A stretch of DNA of 64,000 nucleotides, taken from positions 24,156,501 through 24,220,500 of the forward strand of contig NC_079886.1 of NCBI RefSeq assembly GCF_029227915.1. The letters run 5' to 3'. A program made the translations under genes and the position numbers. The notes below the pieces were generated by a model. The model saw only the letters and a program-made list of their open reading frames with translations, searched no databases and was not told the origin of the DNA. This DNA is from Hydractinia symbiolongicarpus. Its lineage: Eukaryota; Cnidaria; Hydrozoa; Anthoathecata; Hydractiniidae. The stretch's first letter is position 1, and each line of letters starts with the position of its first letter. Positions 56,026-64,000 of this stretch are shown here, one piece after another.

Positions 56026-57210
56026 ATGGATGACATTTTCAGATATAACCCGAATGCGACATATAAACCAAATGGAGGGCTGGATCTTCAAATATTGAGC
56101 GCTAGGGATCTGTACAAACAGGCCATTATTGTGTCTGAAAGTGGCTCTTTCCCCGCTTCCTTTCCTAATATTTTTACCAATTATGAACTTAGTCAGAACG
56201 CGCAACGTATGAGAATTTGGAATGAGCAACCTTTTAGATTATGGCAAACCCAGCTAAATTTCGCCACTTGGTGCGCTTCAAGTGCCTGTGGTGTAAGTTC
56301 CGAACACCTTAAGGATGGTAGATCTATGGTCAGGTCGATATATCGTTTTCATGTGTATTATCACATTAGACGAATCATTAAGCGCCTGCAGACACCTCTA
56401 CCCTTTGAGGATAGTTTTAATCAATATGATAATCCCTATTCAAATGAGGAATTTCTAAAAATCTGTGGTGAGTATGATGTTGATTCCAACCCCATGAAAT
56501 ACAGAGGTCAGTACTTTTTCAGTTCATATCAAAAAAGACGTAAAGACTATCCAACTCCCGGGTTGAGTTATTTCACTAACGACTCCATGACGCGGTGGAT
56601 TGTGGAAAAATCCGATGGATTTACAAAAACGGGCCTTGTGAAGATCTCTATCAGTGTTAGGGCCTATGCCTATCTAGTTCTTAGTTCTCAGGCCTCAGCA
56701 CGCTCCTCCATCCTTGGTAATGATTCAAGTGCTCTGACCGCCCAAAGAGTTTTTATGAATAACCTTGAAGACATTGTTAACCGTAGGGTTGATATTCAGG
56801 AGGACATTAAACGTTATCAGGATACGTTAAACTACGCTTCAAGTAAGGTTGATTATTCGGTTGGACAAGGTATTTATATGTTACCTAGTGACATGAATCT
56901 CAGAATTAAGACAGGGGTGGTAGGTTACAACAACAAGATTTTGATATCTGGTGAGGATCTTACCATTGGTATCAATCTAAAGGTTAATGTTATTGAAAAA
57001 ACAACCGAATCACATAAAAAGAAGCCGGTAACACCCGATCATCCTGATATCCATCCTGATAAACACATTACCGTACACCACGTGGATACTACAGATAAAC
57101 ACATTACTGCACCTTACCACAAAGATACTCCTCCTACACACGAAGATGAGAAGATCGCTCTTGTGATTGTTATGACAACAGGTTATTTCATATGGTATTT
57201 GTTTAGATAA
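56026..57210 (+). CDS. unknown Polinton protein with C-terminal membrane anchor, 394 aa
   Basis: Starts MDDIFRYNPNATYKPNGG. The middle contains ELSQNAQRMRIWNEQPFRLW and a CASSACGVS segment that I recall from cnidarian Polintons; there is a basic helical region (HVYYHIRRIIKRLQ) and later SQASARSSILGNDSS. A low-complexity His/Pro/Asp/Thr region (about 335-375) leads into a terminal hydrophobic segment (IALVIVMTTGYFIWYLF). A structural or attachment role for a membrane-anchored protein is possible, but function is unknown. No frameshift seen. Confidence 0.75.
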   Translation: MDDIFRYNPNATYKPNGGLDLQILSARDLYKQAIIVSESGSFPASFPNIFTNYELSQNAQRMRIWNEQPFRLWQTQLNFATWCASSACGVSSEHLKDGRSMVRSIYRFHVYYHIRRIIKRLQTPLPFEDSFNQYDNPYSNEEFLKICGEYDVDSNPMKYRGQYFFSSYQKRRKDYPTPGLSYFTNDSMTRWIVEKSDGFTKTGLVKISISVRAYAYLVLSSQASARSSILGNDSSALTAQRVFMNNLEDIVNRRVDIQEDIKRYQDTLNYASSKVDYSVGQGIYMLPSDMNLRIKTGVVGYNNKILISGEDLTIGINLKVNVIEKTTESHKKKPVTPDHPDIHPDKHITVHHVDTTDKHITAPYHKDTPPTHEDEKIALVIVMTTGYFIWYLFR

Positions 57211-57228
57211 AGAATGACGTCAATTAAA

Positions 57229-57377
57229 TGTCAATCAAGCCAGAATAACAATAGAGAAACAATGCATTCCTTACATACCAAATATCCTTAGCAACGGCTA
57301 CTTTCGTTTTGACTTTTTTCTTATGTAAACAACTTTCTGGTATGTAAAATCCTATTGTTATAAGCGTTTGATTGACA
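57229..57377. repeat. imperfect inverted repeat between two plus-strand genes
   Basis: TGTCAATCAAGC...ATAACAATAG...TTACATACCA on the left (57229-57280) is mirrored by TGGTATGTAA...CTATTGTTAT...GTTTGATTGACA on the right (57338-57377). The arms differ by small gaps. Could be a nested MITE, an origin or a regulatory hairpin. Confidence 0.7.
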
Positions 57378-57440
57378 GATGGTAGATAACAAAAACTGCT
57401 TTCCGATAAAATCTATAAAGTGGTATAAAGAGATATAATC

Positions 57441-57791
57441 GTGAATATAAACACAATGGCTTTTCCAACAGTTGAAGAATTTGAACAAAACATAGAACAA
57501 GTTACTCCAATCATAAAGTGGAGAGAGCTGCCTAAAAACGATATTTACCTTGTTAAATATGTGAAAGAGATGGAAATATCAAGACCTGGTGCTCTTTCTG
57601 AAAAATCTATGTATGCGGAGGTTCAAGATAGAATGGGAAAAAAATATAAGACATGGTTGCCCGCAAGACTTTGTGATGAATTGAAGGATTATGGTTGGAA
57701 GGGTGATGCCTTTGTCAGATCAAATGGTCTCAAACAATCTCAAAAGAATCATCAAAATCGATTCTTCAGTTATGACATTATGTGGCGCTAA
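57441..57791 (+). CDS. small conserved protein, possible ssDNA-binding, about 112-116 aa
   Basis: The first ATG is at about 57441; a second (MAFPTVEEF) 15 nt later may be used instead. Pattern WRELPKNDIYLVKYVKEME ... YAEVQDRMGKKYKTWLPARL ... NRFFSYDIMWR resembles small beta-rich proteins common in Polintons and some ssDNA viruses, in which a LP-x-x-IY-x-V start and a W-x-P-x-RL motif recur. An OB-like single-strand-binding role is inference. It is the last gene before the right TIR; hairpin H7 follows. Confidence 0.65.
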   Translation: MNINTMAFPTVEEFEQNIEQVTPIIKWRELPKNDIYLVKYVKEMEISRPGALSEKSMYAEVQDRMGKKYKTWLPARLCDELKDYGWKGDAFVRSNGLKQSQKNHQNRFFSYDIMWR

Positions 57792-57810
57792 ACCTTGCAA
57801 CATTACAATC

Positions 57811-57835
57811 ATCTTTACTTGTTTCTGGTAAAGAT
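57811..57835 (+). terminator. hairpin H7 after the 116-aa gene
   Basis: ATCTTTAC(T), 7-nt loop, (G)GTAAAGAT, 20 nt past the stop and touching the inner edge of the right TIR. Same sequence family as H6. Confidence 0.6.
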
Positions 57836-58106
57836 AGACACACATATCACTATAAATTATAGGGCACGACAGATGAGGGTAGGTAGGGACCCATGGGACG
57901 GGGAGGGGGCCAGGGGGACGCGGCCGGGGGAGGGGGTTTTGGACAGATATTATAGAGCATGCCCGCTTATTTAACGTAAAGTGGTAAAGTGCACATGGAT
58001 TTTATGGACTCCTCTATCGTTGATTTGACGTGGATGATCTATAATTTGACGTGGAGTGTGCACAACATATTAATCGCTGTCCTAGGATCGGCATTTTCCT
58101 ATCTCT
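57834..58106. repeat. right terminal inverted repeat, 273 bp
   Basis: Reverse complement of 41964-42236 with two mismatches by eye; followed by the TGAGA duplication at 58107-58111. Confidence 0.97.
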
Positions 58107-58111
58107 TGAGA

Positions 58112-58699
58112 CTATGCAACACAATTTTTTCTGTTTGTGTTTACCTTTGTGTTTACCTTTCTTCTGTAAACTGTGAAGAAGACCAATTAGTTTGAAATTC
58201 TCCAAAAAATTACTGTTCATAAAATTTCATTAAATATTATAGAATTCAACCAATTCCTTCACTTATTTCAAATTTATAGATAGACAGATAGAATTGGCTA
58301 GTGTGGAGGAAACTCGGATAGCCCTAAGGCAGATTTTCTAGAAAGATTATACCATGTATATAGAGAAAATTTAGTTTTCTATATGCTATTGATAACCCAC
58401 CTATATGAGGGTGTGTGCTATTGCAGGCCTTTCCTGAAAAGCATGATATTAGAAATTGAAACTAAAAATAAAGTAAAAGTATGAATTATTTTAAATATTT
58501 TATACAATGTATTACTAAAAATGGAATACACAGTATATACTGATTTTGTAATTTTTATTTACACTTTGCAGTAGAGATTCTCTATTACCATTCATGTTAA
58601 TTGGCTGTAAGAACAGAGTGATTATTTTTCCTTTTCTCATAGCAAAACCGTCAGGATTTCCTGATATTGTCTTCACAATATATTTTGTTATAATTGCAG
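58112..58699. other. AT-rich DNA right of the Polinton
   Basis: No supportable feature; probably intron or upstream region of the gene represented by the exon at 58700. Confidence 0.4.
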
Positions 58700-60843
58700 G
58701 CTCAAGAAGAGACAGCCTTCGAACTCGAAAATCAGCAACCACAGAAAAAACACCAGGTATTAAAGAATTTAACTGTACTTTAACTGTTTACTGGTATGGC
58801 GAGGTCCTAAAAAATGAACTGCGTCTGTTAATCCATTACCAGACTTTTCTCAGAATTGGATGATTGGTGTTTTTTTGCACAATACCAGGGAACAATAGAC
58901 CCTTCAATGTGATAAAGTCATTTTTTCCAGAAAGTCTCAAAAATGGCAGATTTATACACCTAACACAGCCCTCTAAATCCACGACGGCATTCAGCATTTT
59001 TTTCTTTTATTTCTTTTATCTTTTTTCTAAAAGCAGTGGCAAAAGGCCGTTCTTGTGCCACTGCTTAAAATAATGTTTTTAAAGCGACAATTGTAAGATT
59101 GTTTATTTCAAAATCCTGGCAATTATACTTTCAAAAAACGCTAGTGGTAATGAATCACATATTCTTTAAACCATACTTTCTTAAAGCAAACAAAAATTAA
59201 AGGAATTGCACTTATAACTGTGAGGTCAAGTAAAGTCGAAACAGGAGAAAATAACCGGCATTAACAGCTGGATAACTAGCAACTGAAACATAACAACTGG
59301 AACCAAAATAGGATAAAAATTCCCTAAGGACCCTTTGAGAAGGCAGGGCGACATCATCAAAAAGTTCATAATCTTATGCAAGTACAGGACTCTACACATT
59401 GTCTTGATCTACACAATAAAATGGTTGAACAAATTTTCGGAAAAAAATTCTATCTGTTAGCGCATTTTACTTATACATAGTTGAAGTTTTGAATGAAACA
59501 AAGTGAGAAAGTTTTATAACATTTGCTTTTGAAAAGCCAGTTTTTTTTACGTAAAAGTGTTATTAAAACCTTGTTATCAAACACAGCTCACTATAAATAA
59601 TTGTATAAAATATTTATACATGTTAATTTAACATAAGATAACGATTTAGACAAAATTATAAAGTCGAAATGTTTTTCTTAAAGTTTTAAATTTCAATATC
59701 AGCAAATACTTCATTCATTATTATTAATTTCTTAACTTGAGTAAAGTAGCATGCGTAAAAAAAAATTTAAAATAGAATAGATCAGGTAGATCGTAAGTGT
59801 TTTTAACATAAATATGTTTTTATTTCCAGTGCAGTTAGTTTTGTAAGGCAAAAAAATGTCAGAATTTACATCCTCATTCAAAACAGTAATTAAATGGTAC
59901 ACTGAGCTAAATAAATGGCAGACTAAATTGCTTATCAGAAAAATTGTATGTAAGAATATGCAACATTTGAAAGTATTAGCCTGCAAACATATGGTTGTTT
60001 CTGCCTTGACTGGAAAATCCGTCAAAGCTCAAAGTCTGTAAAAGTAGACCTGCTTTGGAGAACTTTTCTATGCTCTCCATGGCTACTAATAATTTAATTT
60101 GGAGTTAAATCAGAGTCTGTTGATCCATAGGTAAAAGTCAATTCTCAATCGAAATATTGCTTCCATGCCATTATCTCTATTTTCAGATAATTGTCTTCCC
60201 ATTTAGAATAAGTTTATGATTGTACAATATTGATGTATATATAAATGTATTGTAATTGGTATATGAAATGTGTACTTAAAATGGCAACCAAAACGTTGTA
60301 AATTCTTGTGCTAATTACTTATAAGCCATATTATAACCATTTATTTTAAGCAATACTGTCCTCTGTCATGTTTGCCCTGACAAGCTCAGGCAATAAATTG
60401 ATGTTTGTCAACATTCTCTTGTATTGTTTTCTAAAATGGTTATGATAAGGTTACTAATCACCTCGAATTGTACTGTCAAGCCCAATAATTAATTTTAGTT
60501 CAGTAAAGTGTATTGAACTAAAATTCATAATTAGACTCATAATTCATAATTAATTACTAAACTTCAAGTTTACAAATCTCAGAAATCAAGGTTTATATTT
60601 TTAGCATTAATATACAATGACCTTTTCTTGCAGTTCCAAGAAGAACAGGTTTACGTAACCGATCAACCCCTATTGTTAAGGAGAATGAAGTAAAGAAGAA
60701 GCTATCCTTAGAAACATCAGATGATGAATGTTCTGAGCAAGATGAACTAAAAGACTTTCAAACATCTGCAAGTCTTGATAATACTACAGAGGAGGTGGAA
60801 GTGGATAGCCAGTCTGATGATGAACCCATTATAAAAGCGAGAG
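58700..60843 (+). CDS. partial unknown gene, two internal exons
   Basis: Exon 58700-58756 (after TTGCAG, before GTATTA) and exon 60634-60843 (after CTTGCAG, before GTAAGT) share one phase and read continuously: a basic first part (RRDSLRTRKSATTEKT, PRRTGLRNRS) and then an acidic, Ser/Glu-rich part (SLETSDDECSEQDELKDF, EEVEVDSQSDDEP). This looks like a disordered linker of a nuclear protein. Neighbouring exons were not found in the window; the gene must extend right across the LINE and out of the window, and probably left. I do not recognise the family. Confidence 0.6.
59856..60041 (+). CDS. doubtful 61-codon ORF or exon
   Basis: Begins MSEFTSSFKTVIKWYTELNK, is Lys-rich and helical, and follows an acceptor-like TTTCCAG at about 59830. 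It sits in the intron between the two exons above. May be an alternative terminal exon or chance. Confidence 0.2.
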   Translation: MSEFTSSFKTVIKWYTELNKWQTKLLIRKIVCKNMQHLKVLACKHMVVSALTGKSVKAQSL

Positions 60844-61023
60844 GTAAGTTAAATTTTTATATATTAATCAATGTATATTGTTTTCATACTTGTGGAGCCT
60901 TTTAAGGTATCGGAAAGAAGTAAAAATGAAAAGAATTAAAATGTTTAGACATGGTGTTTAGTTTAGACATGGTGTTTGGTTTGCAACACATCATTCAGTA
61001 AGAGACAAGTAGGCTGATAACAT

Positions 61024-63434
61024 ATGAGTCAGGTGGTTATAACACAGATAGATTACTTCCTGGTTAGAAAGTCAGATAAGAAAATGGCGAAGGACGTGAA
61101 AGTTATATCGGGGGAAGAGTGTGTTTCCCAGCATAGGTTGCTGGTTTGTGATATTATCTTGAAGTGTGTTAAAGAAGCCAAGGAGAAGTACAGGCCCCGT
61201 CTTAAAGTCTGGAAGCTTAAGGAAAAGATTGTAGCAAGACAATTTAGTGCAAAAGTTCAGCAAGTAGCCCACAATGGTCAATGTGATAGTGACAATGTTA
61301 AAAGTACTTGGACTACTTTGAAGAATTGTCTTCTAGAAGCTTCTGATGATACCTGTGGGTGGGCGAAAGGATCAGCTAGACATAGACAGACCTGGTGGTG
61401 GAATAATGAAGTTGACCAGTGTATAAAGGAAAAGAGGAAACTTTGGTGGTACTAAAAATATTTACTTAGAAGCTAAGCGTTGTGCTCGTACAGCAGTGTA
61501 TAAGGCAAAATCAGAAGAAGAGAGAAACAGATTTGCAGATGTGTTAGAAGGGAAGACCAGTGCATGAGGTATTCAAGATAGCAAAGCAAATGAAGAAGAC
61601 TAATCAAGATGTTGTAGGTGAGAAGTTTATACGCAATGATGAAGGTGTTTTGGCACAGAGAAGGAGAAAAGGGTAGCTTGGAAGAATTATTATCAGAGGT
61701 TGCTTAATACTGAGTTTGATTGGGACGAGGATAATTTGTCTGATGATGATGTAGAAGGGCCAGCTATGCAGATCAAGACAGATTGGGTAGTGGAGGCTAT
61801 TAGGAAATCGAAGATTGGCAAGGCTGCAGGAGTATCAGGTATTGTTGCAGAGATGGTAAAAGCATCTGGATATATTGGAGTTAAGCTTATTACAAGTCTT
61901 GCTAATCAGATTGTAAAGGATGGTGCTATTCCAAGTGAGTGGCAGTCGAGTGTAATAGTGAATTGTTTCAAGGGCAAGGGTGATGCATTAGAAAGAGGTA
62001 ACTATAGAGGTTTGAAGTTGGTTGATCAAGTAATGAAAGTTATTGAAAGAGTGATTGATAGTTACTTAGAGAATAAATTGATATAGATAAGATGCAATTT
62101 GGTTTTGTTCCAGGGCGTGGCACTACAGGTGCAATATTTTTACTCAAACAGTTTCAGGAAAAGTTTTTAGGAAAGAGAAAGAATCTCTGTTTTGCCTTTG
62201 TAGATTTAGAGAAAGCTTTTGATAGAGTAAATTTATTTGGTGGGCTATGAGAAAATTAGGTGTGGATGAGTGGCTAGTTACAATGATACAGTCTATGTAC
62301 AGCAATGCTAGAAGTCGTGTCAGGATTAATGATTCACTTGTGATGAATTTAGTGTAGATGTTGGTGTACATCAGGGTTCTGTACTTAGTCCTTTGTTGTT
62401 TGTTCTAGTCTTAGAAGTGCTGTCGATGGAGTTCAGAACAGGTTGTCCATGGGAGTTATTGTATGCAGATGATTTGGTTCTCATAGCAAAGTTGATGGAA
62501 GAATTAGTTGAAAAGTTTGAGAAGTGGAAGAAAGGACTAGAAGAGAAAGGGCTAAGGGTGAACACAGCAAAGTCTAAAGTCATGATTAGTAGCATTGTAG
62601 CCAGGTGTGACCTTGTAGTTGGAAAGTGGCCTTGTGGAGTTTGCAGGAAAGGGGTTTGTAGAAACTCAATTTTTTTGTCAGACTTGCAAGCATTGGGTAC
62701 ATAAGAAGTGCAGTAGTATTGATGGAAGGTCAAGAGCTGGCATTCAGTTTGTATGCAAGCATTGCAAAGGTGAGATTATAGAGAATGAAGTATTTCCAGC
62801 TTTAATGATGTAGTAATTGCAGAACTTTTGTTACTTAGGTGATATGTTGGGCAGTAAAGGGGGTGTTGGAAGAAGTGTTACTTGCAGGATAGGTTCTGCT
62901 TGGAAAAAGTTCAGAGAGTTATTTCCTTTGTTGACTAGCAGTCTTGTCAATTGAGGTAAAAGGTAGGTTGTATGAGGCCTGTGGAAGAAGTGTTATGTTG
63001 TACGGTAATGAGACATAGGCAGTGAAGCAGGAAGATCTTGACTGTTTAGAAAGGAATGATATCAGAATGGTTAGGTGGATGTGTAACGCCAGTCTAAGAG
63101 ACAGAAAAAGTTCAGATGAGCTAAGAAGCAGGCTAAGTATCTGTAGAATTAAAGATGTTATCCATATAGAAGATTGAATTGGCTGGGGCACTGGGAAAGA
63201 ATGGAAGAGGATAATTGGGTAAGAAAGTGTAGAGACTTGATAGTTCCTGGGGCAAAGCCCAGAGTCAGACCGAGAAAAAATTGGCAGGAGGTTATAAGGA
63301 TGGACTTGATACAGAGGAAGTTGAGTTTAGATCTAACACAATCTAGATCTGATTGGAAGAGGGTCATTAATATACCCCGTCCAACCCATGCTAGCATGTA
63401 AAACGGACGTTAAGCTGAGAATGATGATGATGAG
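61024..63434 (+). mobile_element. decayed non-LTR retrotransposon (LINE), 5'-truncated
   Basis: Fragments in several frames follow LINE order: end of an endonuclease domain (IDYFLVRKSD, VSQHRLLVCDI), reverse transcriptase blocks (GNYRGLKLVDQVMKVIERV, FGFVPGRGTTGAIF, FAFVDLEKAFDRV, HQGSVLSPLLFVLVLEVL, and YADDLVLIA at about 62462-62490), a Cys/His finger (CQTCKHWVHKKCSSI) and a C-terminal segment (LGHWERMEEDNWVRKC). The 3' end has a GATGATGATG tail. Many frameshifts show that it is inactive. The type resembles CR1/L2-like elements; not assigned further. Confidence 0.9.
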
Positions 63435-64000
63435 ATAACTAAGAAGCTGCTGAAATTAGCAGTATTACATATGAAACTGATTTATAATTTATTTATTGAT
63501 AGAAAAAAATCATAAATAATGTAGCTGAATATTTTTGAAACCAAATTGAGGAAAAGAAATTGTTAAGCCCATCTCAAAATATAAAGTCAAAATAAAAAAG
63601 AAAATCAATATTTATATTGTTTGTATTAATTTTACACAAAAAACAGAATGATAAGATAGACAATCATTTTTTTCTTGTATAATGAAACAATAATTCCCAC
63701 ATGTGCTCATTGTCGCCAAAAAATCTCAAACCACATACAGAAATTTATGGAAGCCCATTTGTTTTATGACACAAGACACACGACCAATAAACCTCTCAGT
63801 TTTTTCATAATCATATAGCTTGGTATAAGTCAAGCTCAAACATGCAGGTTTTTTTGAAAACGTACAGATGACCCAGCAATTTGTAGAAGTTAACGAAAAA
63901 ATATTTCTTTTGCAAACTAGACATGTTTTGTTAATCTCTGAAGAAAAAGAACACTTTCGCATTTTATGTTTAACAACCACCACTACCCTGTATCTTATGA
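63435..64000. other. window edge, no clear gene
   Basis: An 85-codon minus-strand frame (63726-63983) with several Cys residues could be a terminal exon, but another frame over the same bases looks equally plausible, so I do not call it. Confidence 0.3.

Larger units (their letters stand above)
41964..58106. mobile_element. Polinton/Maverick DNA transposon, 16,143 bp
   Basis: Defined by 273-bp terminal inverted repeats starting AGAGATAGG and the flanking TGAGA duplication. It carries the hallmark set: family B DNA polymerase, retroviral-type integrase, FtsK/HerA-like packaging ATPase and double-jelly-roll capsid protein, plus about a dozen smaller genes. The block is intron-free by eye, unlike the host genes around it, and richer in GC. 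polB, integrase and ATPase are each broken, so this copy is probably not autonomous even though its termini are nearly intact. Confidence 0.97.

Noticed and set aside
41964-58106. Adenovirus or virophage insertion rather than Polinton
   Set aside because: Retroviral-type integrase, TIRs with a 5-bp target duplication and the gene set match Polintons.
63726-63983. Cys-containing minus-strand ORF at the window edge
   Set aside because: Two frames look equally plausible and the possible gene leaves the window.

Overview
This is a window of an intron-rich, AT-rich animal genome. The ribosomal, proteasome, KH-domain and lipoxygenase genes are split by many GT-AG introns, and the intergenic DNA is full of MITE-like, SINE-like and LINE remains. 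A 16.1-kb Polinton/Maverick of the kind common in cnidarian genomes is present. A cnidarian (jellyfish, hydroid or similar) is my inference; no species is identified.

Left part (1-13.3 kb): a foldback repeat and a tRNA-like SINE, an unrecognised charged minus-strand ORF (2576-3367), a small plus-strand terminal exon (3620-3766), then a complete 10-exon lipoxygenase gene (5567-13317). I assembled the ten exons by hand and all junctions keep the frame, giving 622 residues. The protein starts with a signal peptide instead of a PLAT domain and has unusual residues at two iron-ligand positions. Intron 1 carries 5.3 copies of a 139-bp tandem repeat.

Middle (14.6-23.6 kb): ribosomal protein S13 (minus, 6 exons, 151 aa) and proteasome subunit alpha-2 (plus, 8 exons, 236 aa) are arranged head to head, 334 bp between start codons. 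TIR-bearing non-autonomous elements sit in their introns. From 26.5 to 36.2 kb a minus-strand three-KH protein of the poly(rC)-binding (PCBP/hnRNP E) family has about 15 exons; two microexons can only be used one at a time if the frame is to stay open.

41964-58106 is a Polinton with 273-bp TIRs (two mismatches) and a 5-bp target duplication TGAGA. It encodes protein-primed type DNA polymerase B, DDE integrase, packaging ATPase, double-jelly-roll major capsid protein, a probable penton protein, a SAP-RING protein, another SAP protein, and several small membrane or unknown proteins. No maturation protease was found. polB (two compensating frameshifts and one nonsense codon), integrase (internal deletion with frameshift) and ATPase (frameshift) are broken although the TIRs are almost identical, so the copy looks young but defective, or the assembly has errors there.

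The most interesting pattern is a set of seven perfect or near-perfect hairpins, each 12-45 nt beyond a stop codon at the end of a Polinton gene or gene group. They resemble the hairpin-guided 3'-end formation known for mimivirus and Sputnik virophage transcripts and appear to divide the element into transcription units. Right of the Polinton are two exons of an unrecognised plus-strand gene (58700-60843) and a decayed non-LTR retrotransposon (61024-63434).
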